This document shows, one piece after another, positions 1-8,311 of a DNA stretch of 64,000 nt. The DNA is from Streptomyces tateyamensis. Lineage in GTDB: Bacteria; Actinomycetota; Actinomycetes; Streptomycetales; Streptomycetaceae. The stretch spans positions 11,012 to 75,011 of the forward strand of contig NZ_PYBW01000011.1 in assembly GCF_003205575.1 (NCBI RefSeq), given 5' to 3'. The notes beneath the pieces are model-generated. The model saw only the letters and a list, made by a program, of their open reading frames with translations, made no database searches and had not been told where the DNA came from. Made by a program: the position numbers and the translations under genes. Positions within the stretch are counted from its first letter, which is position 1; each line of letters begins with the position of its first letter.

Positions 1-37
1 GTGACCGGCCCTGCGGCGTGTGCCGTGCTCCCCCGGC

Positions 38-685
38 CTACTGCTCCTCGGCCTTCTTGCGGTCCTGGGCCTCGCCCTCCTCGATGACCGCCTCGGCCAC
101 CGCCGCCATCGTCATCCGACGGTCCATCGACGTCTTCTGGATCCACCGGAACGCAGCCGGCTCGGTCAACCCGAACTTCGTCTGCAGCACGCTCTTCGCC
201 CGGTCCACCAGCTTGCGCGTCTCCAACCGCTGGGTCAGATCAGCGATCTCCCCCTCCAGCGCCCGCATCTCGGTGTACCGCGACACCGCCATCTCGATCG
301 CCGGTACCAGATCGGACTTGGAGAAGGGCTTCACGATGTACGCCATCGCCCCCGCATCCCGCGCCCGGTCCACCAACTCCCGCTGCGAGAACGCCGTCAG
401 CATCAGCACCGGCGCCAGCTGCGCCTCGTGGATCCGCTCCGCCGCCGAGAGGCCGTCCAGCACCGGCATCTTGACGTCCATGATCGCCAGATCCGGCTTC
501 AGCTCCTCGACCAGCCGCACTGCCGTCTCCCCGTCCCCGGCCTCCCCGACGACGGTGTACCCCTCCTCCTCCAGCATCTCCTTGAGGTCGAGGCGGATCA
601 GCGCCTCGTCCTCGGCAATCACAATTCGGGTGATCTGGGGCGAGTCGGTCTCAAGCGCCTGGGGCTGCTCGTCGGCGGTGCTCAC
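38..685 (-). CDS. pdtaR: ANTAR-domain response regulator (PdtaR type)
   Basis: A 215-residue two-domain response regulator. After a short disordered N-terminus a receiver domain begins near residue 20, with acidic pocket residues E25/D26, phospho-acceptor D70 in the IMDVKMP segment and the KPF lysine near residue 120. A coiled linker and a C-terminal ANTAR domain (about 150-205) follow. ANTAR proteins bind paired RNA hairpins and act as antiterminators after phosphorylation by a PdtaS-type kinase; no kinase gene is visible here. I chose the GTG at 685 because AGAGGAG lies just upstream. An in-frame start at 751 has no such signal and would add an arginine-rich tail. From memory, S. coelicolor has this gene next to pyruvate kinase; here about 15 kb separates them. 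Confidence 0.93.
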   Translation of the reverse strand: MSTADEQPQALETDSPQITRIVIAEDEALIRLDLKEMLEEEGYTVVGEAGDGETAVRLVEELKPDLAIMDVKMPVLDGLSAAERIHEAQLAPVLMLTAFSQRELVDRARDAGAMAYIVKPFSKSDLVPAIEMAVSRYTEMRALEGEIADLTQRLETRKLVDRAKSVLQTKFGLTEPAAFRWIQKTSMDRRMTMAAVAEAVIEEGEAQDRKKAEEQ

Positions 686-782
686 GTGACTCCTCTTCCG
701 GCGGGGGCTGCATGCATGAGGGTACCTAGACACGGTATGTTTGAGGCCCACAGGGTCGAGGGAAACCTTCGGATCTGAGGAT

Positions 783-855
783 GCCCCGGTAGCCCAGCGG
801 AAGAGGCACGGCGCTCAAACCGCCGACAGCGTGGGTTCGAATCCCACCCGGGGTA
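783..855 (+). tRNA. tRNA with anticodon CAA (Leu codon UUG), class I body
   Basis: The cloverleaf folds by eye. The 7-bp acceptor stem is 783-789 with 848-854, with a G-U first pair and discriminator A855. The D arm starts at 792 and has GG at 799-800. The 5-bp anticodon stem is 809-813 with 821-825, and its loop CTCAAAC gives anticodon CAA at 816-818. The T arm is 831-847 with loop TTCGAAT. CCA is not encoded. The variable region is only 5 nt (826-830), whereas bacterial leucine tRNAs normally carry a long variable arm. Its amino-acid identity is therefore less certain than the anticodon suggests. Confidence 0.88.
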
Positions 856-875
856 CTTTTCCTTGAATTCAAAGG

Positions 876-893
876 TCATCCACCGTTGGATGA
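876..893 (+). terminator. Small hairpin just after the tRNA
   Basis: TCATCCA at 876-882 pairs with TGGATGA at 887-893 around a 4-nt loop, about 20 nt past the tRNA 3' end. It could serve tRNA 3' processing or termination. The stem is short, so the call is weak. Confidence 0.3.
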
Positions 894-964
894 TCTTCAC
901 CACTTCGAGTGGCTCGTGCGATGAAGTGCCATCGTCGCGGCCAATTCACCGCACTCTGGCGTGC

Positions 965-1744
965 GTGACTCGGTCCTTGCGCGAACAAGCTCTTCTGCTG
1001 CTTCGAGACGGAACCCCCAACGCTGACGCAGCGCGTCGACTCGGAGTGCCGAATGGCACTGTCGGCTCGTGGAAATTCGGGGATCGCGCCAGGCGGGGCG
1101 AGAATCCTGGCAGAAAGCGTTCAGTGTGCCCCACCCACTACGGGGACCAGCTCAACGAGCCCGCCTACTCCTACTTGCTCGGCCTGTACCTGGGCGACGG
1201 CCACATCCTGCAGCCCAAGGGGCGTCGCTACTTCCACCTCGCCGTTACCTGTGACGACAAGTGGCCCGGACACATGGACACCGTCGAGCAGGCCATGCGG
1301 GACGTCCTGCCGACCAACAGTCCCTTCCGCGTCCGCCGCACCGGGTGCCACGACGTCAAGATCTACTCCCAGCACCTGCCCTGCCTCTTCCCCCAGCACG
1401 GCCCCGGCAAGAAGCACGAGCGGCCGATCATCCTCGAACCATGGCAACAGACCATCGTGGACGCCCACCCCTGGGGCCTGTTGCGCGGCCTGCTCCACTC
1501 CGACGGCTGCCGGATCATCAACTGGACCAGCAAGACGGTCAACGGCGTCCCGAAGCGGTACGAGTACCCGCGGTACTTTTTCACCAACAAGTCCTCCGAC
1601 ATCATCGGTCTCTTCACCCGCACCCTCGATGCAGTCGGCATCCGTTGGAAGGCCGCCCGGCACCAGAACGGCGGCACCAACATCTCCATCGCCCGCGCCC
1701 CCGACGTCGCCCTCCTCGACCGTCACATCGGCCCCAAGCACTGA
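965..1744 (+). CDS. LAGLIDADG homing-endonuclease-like protein with N-terminal HTH
   Basis: A 259-residue protein if it starts at the GTG at 965. Residues 3-40 look like a Hin/sigma-type helix-turn-helix (ADAARRLGVPNGTVGSWK). Two LAGLIDADG-like helices follow at about 71-79 (LLGLYLGDG) and 171-181 (GLLRGLLHSDG), each with the expected acidic residue. This arrangement is known from free-standing monomeric LAGLIDADG proteins in streptomycetes, often annotated only as HTH proteins. The frame stays open upstream to a TTG at 863, 8 nt from the tRNA, and also has an ATG at 890. None of the starts has a clear Shine-Dalgarno sequence. Placement beside a tRNA fits a selfish or mobile gene. No intron or intein is visible in the tRNA itself. 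Confidence 0.75.
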   Translation: MTRSLREQALLLLRDGTPNADAARRLGVPNGTVGSWKFGDRARRGENPGRKRSVCPTHYGDQLNEPAYSYLLGLYLGDGHILQPKGRRYFHLAVTCDDKWPGHMDTVEQAMRDVLPTNSPFRVRRTGCHDVKIYSQHLPCLFPQHGPGKKHERPIILEPWQQTIVDAHPWGLLRGLLHSDGCRIINWTSKTVNGVPKRYEYPRYFFTNKSSDIIGLFTRTLDAVGIRWKAARHQNGGTNISIARAPDVALLDRHIGPKH

Positions 1745-1835
1745 TCCCCGCCCGCCTGAGGATCTTCCGCCCCGCCTGGGTATAAGTCCCCTGCGGCCTC
1801 GCCGACTTGCGGGCCCATGGCCAAAGGAGGAGACC

Positions 1836-2528
1836 ATGTCCGCAACGACGCACGGGGCCCGGTCGGTGCTGGTCTTCGATGTCAACGAGACGCTCAGCGA
1901 CTTCACCGCCCTCAGCGCCCGGTTCGAGGAGATCGGGGCGCCCGGCACGCTGATGCCGACCTGGTTCGCGGGGGTGCTGCGGGACGGGTTCGCGCTGACG
2001 GCGGCGGGGGCCTACGCGGACTTCGCGAGCCTCGCCCTGGACGGCCTCCGCACGCTGCTGCCGACCGTGCCGGGGTGGAGTGGTGACCTCGACAAGAGCG
2101 CCCGGCACATCCTGGACGGACTGGCCGAGCTCGACGTGCACCCCGATGTCCCGGACGGCGTGCGACGGTTGAGCGACGCCGGATTCCGGCTGGTGACGAT
2201 GACCAACGGCAATGCGGCCCTGACTAGGCGGTTGCTGGAGCGGGCGGGTGTGGCGGACCGCTTCGAGGCGCTGCTGGACGTGGGTGGGAGTCGTTGCTGG
2301 AAGCCGGCGCCGGCCGCCTACCGCTACGCGGTCGAGCGGGCCGCGGTGCGCCCGGAGCAGGCTCTGATGGTCGCGGTCCACCCCTGGGACATCGACGGCG
2401 CGCAGCGGGCGGGTCTGGGCGGGGCGTGGCTGCGGCGGGACGGGGCGGCGGACTACCCGCTGAGCATGTCTCGGCCGACCTATGGTGTGCGTGATCTGGT
2501 GGAGCTGGCCGAGGTGCTGACGGTGTAG
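1836..2528 (+). CDS. Haloacid dehalogenase, type II (HAD superfamily)
   Basis: A 230-residue HAD hydrolase. Motif I is VFDVNETLSDF with nucleophile D15. Motif II is MTNGNAAL, the conserved lysine is in KPAPAAYRYA, and the acidic motif is in HPWDIDGAQRAG. Length and motifs match type II L-2-haloacid dehalogenases, which hydrolyse 2-haloalkanoates through an aspartyl ester, but many family members act on other substrates. The ATG at 1836 follows AAAGGAGGAG at good spacing. The 3' end overlaps the convergent phosphopantetheinyl transferase by 49 nt. It may be unrelated to the halogenase-like gene in the neighbouring cluster. Confidence 0.85.
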   Translation: MSATTHGARSVLVFDVNETLSDFTALSARFEEIGAPGTLMPTWFAGVLRDGFALTAAGAYADFASLALDGLRTLLPTVPGWSGDLDKSARHILDGLAELDVHPDVPDGVRRLSDAGFRLVTMTNGNAALTRRLLERAGVADRFEALLDVGGSRCWKPAPAAYRYAVERAAVRPEQALMVAVHPWDIDGAQRAGLGGAWLRRDGAADYPLSMSRPTYGVRDLVELAEVLTV

Positions 2529-3277
2529 TGCGGCCCGAGCGGATGCGGATCCTGTTCCCAGGCCGTCGGCAGCAGGATCCGCTCGATCCGGCTCGTGGTG
2601 GCGAGTGCGGCGTGGTGGCCGGTGCCGAGGGGGCCGCTGGGCGGGAGGTCGTGGAGGTGGACGGCGTCCTGCGGCCAGCCGGCGGGCAGGTCTCCGGCGG
2701 GGCGCAGCGTTGGTCCGGCGGCGTCCAGGTGGGCGAAGCGGGCGGCGATCCCGTGGCCGGTCAGTTTGCTGCCGGCTTCCTTGCGGGTCCACAGCCGGAC
2801 GAAGGCGGCCGCGCGCGCCGCTTCGGGCAGGCGGGCCAGTTCCTGCTGCTCGGAGACGGTCAGTGTGTTGCGCGACAGTCGGCGTGTGGTCTGGGGGTCG
2901 GGTGTGGTGTCGATGTCGAGGCCGATGAGGCCTTGGGAGACGACGGCGGCGAGTACCCAGTGGCGGGTGTGTGCGACTGAGTAGTCGAGTTGTCCGATGG
3001 CTGCGGGGAGGCGGGGTCGGCCGTGTGCTGCTCCGCAGTGGTGGCAGGTGCGGTCGATGTGCAGTTGGTGGGCGGGGATGCCCAGGTAGTGGCTTGCCAG
3101 GGTGCGTTGGAGGGCGCGCGAGGTGGTGTAGGTGGCGCGCGGGGGTCCGGGCGGGAGTGTGTCGGCGTGGGTGGCTTCGTCCTGGGTGAGCAGTGTGCGC
3201 AGGGTCGGGGAGGAGGTGACGGGCCACGCCCACAGGTGGCAGTCGCCGGGGCGGGGTGGTGTTGGGGGTGGGGTCAC
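2480..3277 (-). CDS. 4'-phosphopantetheinyl transferase (Sfp type)
   Basis: A 265-residue Sfp-type transferase that moves phosphopantetheine from CoA onto the serine of carrier proteins. Diagnostic motifs are GLDIDTTPD (Mg-binding D121 and D123) and WTRKEAGSKLTGHG (W163, K166, E167, A168), plus the SVAHTRHW segment before them. The GTG start at 3277 overlaps the TGA of the upstream ceramidase-like gene as GTGA, so it is probably translationally coupled. It is the last gene of the second unit of the biosynthetic cluster and the natural activator of the ACP encoded at 14324-14647. Confidence 0.9.
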   Translation of the reverse strand: MTPPPTPPRPGDCHLWAWPVTSSPTLRTLLTQDEATHADTLPPGPPRATYTTSRALQRTLASHYLGIPAHQLHIDRTCHHCGAAHGRPRLPAAIGQLDYSVAHTRHWVLAAVVSQGLIGLDIDTTPDPQTTRRLSRNTLTVSEQQELARLPEAARAAAFVRLWTRKEAGSKLTGHGIAARFAHLDAAGPTLRPAGDLPAGWPQDAVHLHDLPPSGPLGTGHHAALATTSRIERILLPTAWEQDPHPLGPHYTVSTSASSTRSRTP

Positions 3278-4008
3278 GGGCTGACGGGCTGTGCCGTGCC
3301 GGCCGGGTCCGCGGTCTGGGTGTGGGTGGTGGCGGTCCGGGCGTGCCAGTGGTTGATGAGGGTGCGGGAGGTCAGGTAGACGAGCAGGCCGTCGCCGAGG
3401 TGCCAGAGGAAGTGGGTGCCGGTGGGCAGTGCTCCGCAGACGCGCTCGTCCAGGGTGCGGGCGGTCAGGGAGATCGCGAACACGAGCGTCGACCAGGCGA
3501 ACGGGGCGGCGTACGGGCGCAGTTCGGCGTCGGGCGAGCGGCGCAGGGTTGCGGTGATGCCGATCAGGAGCAGCAGGACGGGGATGTAGGTGCCGGACTT
3601 GTTGGGGATGTAGGGGCCGGCGACGGCTATGAACAGGGCGAGGAAGACGATGAAGGCGCCGACGCCGAGCAGGGCTTGCTTGATGGGCCGGCGGTGGAAC
3701 CAGAGCAGGTAGCTGCCGAGGTACCACAGGACGTAGAGGCCGATCGGTGCGACGTCGAGGACCTGGGCCCAGCGGGTGCCGATGGTGTGGAAGGCGAAGC
3801 TGCCCAGGCCGATGCAGACCATCAGGGGTGTGGTGAAGGCGATGCTGACGGGTGTTCTGCGGCCGGCGGCGCGGTCCGGGGCGAGCATCCGCCAGATCGC
3901 CCAGGCGGCGAGGAGGAAGGAGGCGTTGCTGATCGCGTTGACCGGCTCGGACCAGAAGGCCGCCGTGGTCCGCTCGCAGTAGTCGAAGACGTGCTCGTTC
4001 AGGTTCAT
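3274..4008 (-). CDS. Ceramidase-family (CREST) integral membrane hydrolase
   Basis: A 244-residue protein with about seven hydrophobic segments. The N-terminus has the alkaline-ceramidase signature (YCERTTAAFWSEPVNAISN). Then come GSFAFHTI with a conserved His, an Asp in VLDVAPIG, and HFLWHLGDGLLVY near the C-terminus, matching the Ser/His/Asp/His zinc-hydrolase residues of the CREST superfamily. Eukaryotic relatives cleave the N-acyl bond of ceramide. The bacterial substrate is unknown. Start ATG at 4008 overlaps the antiporter stop as ATGA, so the gene is part of one transcription unit with its neighbours. An N-acyl-amide substrate would be consistent with the FeeM-type gene upstream, but that is inference. 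Confidence 0.78.
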   Translation of the reverse strand: MNLNEHVFDYCERTTAAFWSEPVNAISNASFLLAAWAIWRMLAPDRAAGRRTPVSIAFTTPLMVCIGLGSFAFHTIGTRWAQVLDVAPIGLYVLWYLGSYLLWFHRRPIKQALLGVGAFIVFLALFIAVAGPYIPNKSGTYIPVLLLLIGITATLRRSPDAELRPYAAPFAWSTLVFAISLTARTLDERVCGALPTGTHFLWHLGDGLLVYLTSRTLINHWHARTATTHTQTADPAGTAQPVSP

Positions 4009-5297
4009 CGGCTGTTTTCCGTCAGTTCCTTGTCGGACTCCCGTGCCGTGCGGGGCTGTTGCGGGAGCGGTGGGACGTCGTCGGCCGGCTGGGCGGCGAT
4101 GGCGAAGCGTCTGGTGTCCAGGACCGGTCCTGCCATGGCGGTGGTGACCACGGCCATGACGACCATCATCGAGTAGACGGTGCTGTTGATCAGGTGGAGT
4201 TCGAGGCCGACCGAGAGGATGACGAGTTCGGTCAGGCCCCGCATGTTCATCAGCGCTGTCAGCGGCAGTGCGAGGCGCGGGTCCACGCCGGAGAGCCTGG
4301 CTCCGCCGTACACGCCGGCGGCCTTGCCGGCCACTGCCACCAGGAGGATGAGGGTGAGCGTGAGGAGGGAGGCGGGGCCGAGGCCGTGGAGGTCGACCTT
4401 CAGACCGGCGACGACGAAGTACAGCGGGAGCAGCAGGGCGCCGATGTGGTTGGCGCGTTCGGTCACGTGTCGGCGCAGGTCCTCGAACCCGCTGCGGGGC
4501 ATGACGGCGCCGAAGGCGAACGCGCCGAAGATGTAGTGCACGCCGAGCCATTCCGCGGCTGCGCAGGACGTCAGCAGGCCCACGACGAGGAGCGGGAACA
4601 GGGTGGGGGGCAGGCGGTCGCCGGCGCCGTCGGTTCGGCGGCCCAGCAGCCGTTCGAGCAGGGGTCGCACGACGACCAGCAGGACCAGCACGTAGACGGG
4701 CAGCAGGCTGATCCGCCACTGCGGGGTGGTGCCGAACAGCACCACGACGCCGGCCAGGGTGATCCAGGCCACCAGGTCGCCGAAGGCTGCGGAGACGAGG
4801 GCGAGGACTCCGATGGGGGTGGCGGTCAGCCGGCGGTCCGCGAGCACCCGTGCCAGGACGGGAAAGGCGGTGACGGACATGGCGATGCCGAGGAAGAGGA
4901 CGAAGCCGGTCTTCGATCCGGGGGCGTACTGCTTGGCCAGCGGCAGGGCGAGGAGGATGCCCAGGGCCAGCGGTACCGTGACCGACCCGGCGGCTACGCC
5001 GAGCGCGCTGCCCCGCAGTCCGCGCAGGAGGGTGTGTTCCAGCTCGTAGCCGAGGACGAACATGAACAGGGCCAGGCCCAGCGCGGCGAGCGCGCCGAGC
5101 AGGGGCTGGACATCAGGGGGTACCAGTGTGTGGCGCACCGACGCGGGCAGGAGGAGGGGGCCGCAGCAGACGCCGGCGACGATTTCGCCGACGACGGCGG
5201 GCTGGCGTGCTCTGCGGGCGAGGGAGCCGAAGAGTTTGGCCACCGCCAGCAGGACGGACACGCTGAGGAAGAAATGGACGGCCGTGGGGCTGTTCAC
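4005..5297 (-). CDS. Cation:proton antiporter (CPA2 family)
   Basis: A 430-residue membrane protein with about 12 transmembrane segments. CPA2/Kef-NapA signatures are RQPAVVGEIVAG near the N-terminus, LFMFVLGYELE, SVTAFPVLARVL, HYIFGAFAFGAVMPR and ALMNMRGLTELVIL near the C-terminus. The family exchanges Na+ or K+ for protons and is sometimes found in antibiotic clusters as an export or self-protection factor. It has no RCK/TrkA-N domain. GTG at 5297 overlaps the upstream MFS stop codon as GTGA, and its own stop overlaps the ceramidase-like start, so it sits inside a tightly coupled operon. Confidence 0.88.
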   Translation of the reverse strand: MNSPTAVHFFLSVSVLLAVAKLFGSLARRARQPAVVGEIVAGVCCGPLLLPASVRHTLVPPDVQPLLGALAALGLALFMFVLGYELEHTLLRGLRGSALGVAAGSVTVPLALGILLALPLAKQYAPGSKTGFVLFLGIAMSVTAFPVLARVLADRRLTATPIGVLALVSAAFGDLVAWITLAGVVVLFGTTPQWRISLLPVYVLVLLVVVRPLLERLLGRRTDGAGDRLPPTLFPLLVVGLLTSCAAAEWLGVHYIFGAFAFGAVMPRSGFEDLRRHVTERANHIGALLLPLYFVVAGLKVDLHGLGPASLLTLTLILLVAVAGKAAGVYGGARLSGVDPRLALPLTALMNMRGLTELVILSVGLELHLINSTVYSMMVVMAVVTTAMAGPVLDTRRFAIAAQPADDVPPLPQQPRTARESDKELTENSR

Positions 5298-6754
5298 GAG
5301 TTCACCACCGCGGGGGTTACGGGCCGGGCCGGTGGGGCCGGACGCTTGGCGCGGACGATCAGCGCGGCGACGAGCGCGCCGAGGGTCAGCAGGGCAACTG
5401 GCAGGTAGACGGCGTCCGCCAGGGCGCTGCCGAAGGCGGGTCTGAGCGCCACGGGGACAGCCGTGCTGCCGTCGCTTCCTGCGGCGAGGTCGGCGGGCAG
5501 GCCGCGGGCGGACATCCGGGAGGCGACCACGGCGCTCACGGCGGCGCTGCCGAGGACGGAGCCCAGTTGGCGGGTCGCGTTGTAGACGCCTGCGCCCGCA
5601 CCGGCCTGTTTGGGGGAGAGCCGGAGTGTGGCGGCCACGGCCAGTGAGGGCCAGATGCAGGCGTTGGCGAGGCCGGCCACTGCGGCTGCGACGAGGAAGA
5701 GGCCGACAGGTGAGTGGGGTGTCATCAGCAGTGAGAATCCGGCGAGCGTGGCGGCGAAGAGCGCGAGGCCGGTGACGGGTGCGACGCGTGGGTGCAGCCG
5801 GTCTCCGAACAGGCCGATGATCGGGACGAACACGATGGCCAGCAGTGCCATGGGGGCGAGCAGCAGTCCGGCCCTGGTGCCGGGCAGGTCGCGCACCGAC
5901 TCGAGGTAGAGGTAGAGCGGCACCATCACGGCGGCGACCGCGGCGGCGGCGAGGCCGACGGCCAGGGCCGCTGCGGCGAAGGCGCGGTCGCGGAAGATGC
6001 CCAGGGGCAGCAGTGGGTCGGTCGCGGTGCGGTGCTGGTGGGCGACGAAGGCGGCGAGGACCGCGACGCCGCCCGCGGCCGACCAGGAGGTCCAGCCGTG
6101 GCTGCCGCCCTCCTGGATGCCGAGGACCAGCAGCGACATGCCGGTGCTGCTGAGGGCGAGGCCGGTCAGGTCGAACCGGCGGGTGTGGGCGGGCAGCGTC
6201 GGCACGTACCGGACGGCCAGGGCGGATCCGGCGATCCCGACGGGGACGTTGACGTAGAAGATCCACTGCCAGCCGGCCTGGTCTACCAGGAATCCGCCGA
6301 GCAGGGGGCCCGCCAGGTTGGCGAGGCCGGCGACGGCGCCCCACAGGCTCATCGCGGCGCTTCGGCGCTCGGGTGGGAAGGTCTGGGTGATCACTGCCAT
6401 CGTCTGCGGGGTCACCAGGGCCGCGCCGATGCCCTGGACGGCGCGGGCGGCGATGAGCGCGCCGATGGACGGGGCCAGGCCGCAGGCCAGGGAGGCGGCG
6501 GTGAACACGGCGATTCCGGCGAGGTACACCCGCTTGGGGCCGGCGTGGTCACCGAGTCGGCCGGCGGGCAGCAGCAGCGCGGCGAAGGTGAGCAGGTAGG
6601 CGCTGGTGGCCCAGACGAGGGAGCTGACGTCGGTTCGGAGGCTTTTCATGATGACCGGGTTGGCGACGGCCACCACGGTCATGTCCAGCACCACCATGAA
6701 GTAGCCGACGATCAGTGCGATCAGCGCTGGCCACGGACGGGATCGATCGGCCAC
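5294..6754 (-). CDS. MFS drug exporter, DHA2 (14-TM) family
   Basis: A 486-residue major facilitator protein with about 14 hydrophobic segments. DHA2 landmarks are VVLDMTVVAVA in TM1, GRLGDHAGPKR between TM2 and TM3, ARAVQGIGAALVTPQ in TM4, and GPLLGGFLVDQAGWQWIFYVNVPVG in TM5-6. Such proteins use the proton gradient to expel amphipathic compounds and commonly mark antibiotic clusters. The GTG at 6754 lies 69 nt below the FeeM-type gene stop. It is the likely exporter for the cluster product, with the CPA2 antiporter coupled behind it. Confidence 0.92.
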   Translation of the reverse strand: MADRSRPWPALIALIVGYFMVVLDMTVVAVANPVIMKSLRTDVSSLVWATSAYLLTFAALLLPAGRLGDHAGPKRVYLAGIAVFTAASLACGLAPSIGALIAARAVQGIGAALVTPQTMAVITQTFPPERRSAAMSLWGAVAGLANLAGPLLGGFLVDQAGWQWIFYVNVPVGIAGSALAVRYVPTLPAHTRRFDLTGLALSSTGMSLLVLGIQEGGSHGWTSWSAAGGVAVLAAFVAHQHRTATDPLLPLGIFRDRAFAAAALAVGLAAAAVAAVMVPLYLYLESVRDLPGTRAGLLLAPMALLAIVFVPIIGLFGDRLHPRVAPVTGLALFAATLAGFSLLMTPHSPVGLFLVAAAVAGLANACIWPSLAVAATLRLSPKQAGAGAGVYNATRQLGSVLGSAAVSAVVASRMSARGLPADLAAGSDGSTAVPVALRPAFGSALADAVYLPVALLTLGALVAALIVRAKRPAPPARPVTPAVVNS

Positions 6755-6823
6755 GGAGGGGTCCTCACTGGAACGTGCCGGCAGGGCTTTGGCGGGATAC
6801 GGCGGTCGGGACGGGTGTACCGC

Positions 6824-8206
6824 TCAGTGGAGGCGGCTGACGGTCCGCTTCACCCAGAACAGGGCGGTCCTGGGACCGCGCACGAGCCGGGTGAGGGCGT
6901 CGGGCGAGGAGGTGCGCATGTGGTGGTCGACCACCGGCCCGAACACGACCTGCCAGGGCAGCCACCGGCGGCCGAGCCGCCCGAGCTCCTGCCCGATGTC
7001 GATCGCCATGACGTGCACGGTTTCCTTGCTGTACGGGTGCGTCTTGACGATGGGCAGCCGTTTGCCGCCGATCCGCTCGTAGGCCGGGACGAGCTTCTCG
7101 ATGGCGTCCAGCACCAGGTAGCGGCAGTCGAGGTTGAAGGCCAGTCGGGCCGTCTCCCGGAAGAGCGCGAGGACGACGCCCGCGCCGCGGTGCGCGGGGT
7201 CGATGGCCAGCCGGGACACTTCGACGAACCGGCCGCGCCAGATGTGGAGGGGCAGGCCGACGGTGCCGGTCTCGATCTCGCTGAGGGCGCGGTCCCCGCC
7301 GTTGACCACGACCCGGCCGGTGCCGACCGGTTTCTCCCCCAGCAGGCACAGGAAGGTGACGGCGTGGGCGTCGAGCTCGTCGGCCACTTCGGTGGTGTCC
7401 TGCACGCCGGCGAGCCGGCCGAAGCGCTGGTTGCCGGCCAGTCGCACGTCGAGGGCCTGACGGTAGGTCAGGTCGTCGGCCACGGTGCGCACCGAGAGGT
7501 AACGGGTCATCAGGGAGGGCCGCACGCCGGTGTCCCGCAGCTCGGCGAACCCGAAGCCCGGGTCCGTCCCGGCCAGCACGGTCGCGCTGGTGCGCATCGA
7601 GGCCCGGTCCACGATCCGGAAGCCGAACCGGGTGGCGGCCGCCTCCTGGCGGCAGTCGGTCAGCTGGACGGTGAGCCGCCAGTGGCCGAGCCACGGCAGC
7701 CAGGCGTCGAGCACGACCGCCATCCCGGGGGCGAGGCAGCGGCCGGGGTCGTCGGTGGTGAACTGCCCCTGGTAGGGCGACAGTCGCAGCAGTTCGACCT
7801 CCTGCCGGCGGCCGAACAGGACGGTGCTGTCCAGCCGGGCGGGGATCGGCCGGGGCAGTGGCCGCGTCCGGTGGGCGCCGAGGCCTGCGGACAGGCGGAC
7901 CACGATGCGGCCGGCCTGCTCGTCCAGGCTGTAGTCGGTGGTGAACAGCGGCACCAGTCGGCGCCGCCGCAGCCGGGCGGCGTCGGCCCGGAAGGCGATG
8001 GCCAGCCGCCGGCCGGGCCGCAGGACGGCCAGCCGTTGCGGCTCGGGGACGGACAGCACCAGGGTGCCGTCCGCGCCGCGCTCCTCCAAGGTGGCCGTCA
8101 CCCGGTGCGGGCCCGACCAGACCAGCACTTCCGGGCGGTGAAGATCGGTCTTCCAGTACGCGTACGCCGCGCCGCGGTCGGTCGACTCCGCGTGAACGAG
8201 TTCCAT
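6824..8206 (-). CDS. FeeM-type N-acyl amino acid synthase with PilZ-like N-terminal region
   Basis: A 460-residue two-part protein. The first 210 or so residues form two beta-rich segments resembling YcgR-N/PilZ, with an arginine cluster in the first and DSTVLFGRRQEVELLRLS in the second. The canonical c-di-GMP residues look degenerate. Residues about 215-430 match the FeeM/GNAT acyltransferase fold (VSRLAIDPAHRGAGVVLALF, then CRYLVLDAIEKLVPAYER). FeeM enzymes transfer an acyl chain from acyl-ACP to an amino acid amine. ATG at 8206 has GGGGAG upstream. A hairpin pair at 8247-8339 separates this gene from the preceding hydrolase, so it probably heads its own transcript. Substrates are unknown. 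Confidence 0.75.
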   Translation of the reverse strand: MELVHAESTDRGAAYAYWKTDLHRPEVLVWSGPHRVTATLEERGADGTLVLSVPEPQRLAVLRPGRRLAIAFRADAARLRRRRLVPLFTTDYSLDEQAGRIVVRLSAGLGAHRTRPLPRPIPARLDSTVLFGRRQEVELLRLSPYQGQFTTDDPGRCLAPGMAVVLDAWLPWLGHWRLTVQLTDCRQEAAATRFGFRIVDRASMRTSATVLAGTDPGFGFAELRDTGVRPSLMTRYLSVRTVADDLTYRQALDVRLAGNQRFGRLAGVQDTTEVADELDAHAVTFLCLLGEKPVGTGRVVVNGGDRALSEIETGTVGLPLHIWRGRFVEVSRLAIDPAHRGAGVVLALFRETARLAFNLDCRYLVLDAIEKLVPAYERIGGKRLPIVKTHPYSKETVHVMAIDIGQELGRLGRRWLPWQVVFGPVVDHHMRTSSPDALTRLVRGPRTALFWVKRTVSRLH

Positions 8207-8246
8207 CGTGCGTCGCTCCCCCTGCCAAGCGCTCCGCTGGTGGTGC

Positions 8247-8274
8247 GGCGCCGCGCCGTGTCCGGCGCGGCGCC
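8247..8274 (-). terminator. Perfect 11-bp hairpin upstream of the FeeM-type gene
   Basis: GGCGCCGCGCC at 8247-8257 pairs perfectly with 8264-8274 around a 6-nt loop. It lies between the terminator of the first unit and the FeeM-type start. It could be a backup terminator or a leader structure of the second unit. Confidence 0.55.
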
Positions 8275-8311
8275 CTGTGCGGCCGGGTGCGCAGCCGCAT
8301 GTCGGACGTGG

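Noticed and set aside
1836-2528. Haloacid dehalogenase as part of the halogenase cluster
   Set aside because: It is on the opposite strand, overlaps the cluster end only tail-to-tail and has an independent ribosome site; functional linkage cannot be claimed.
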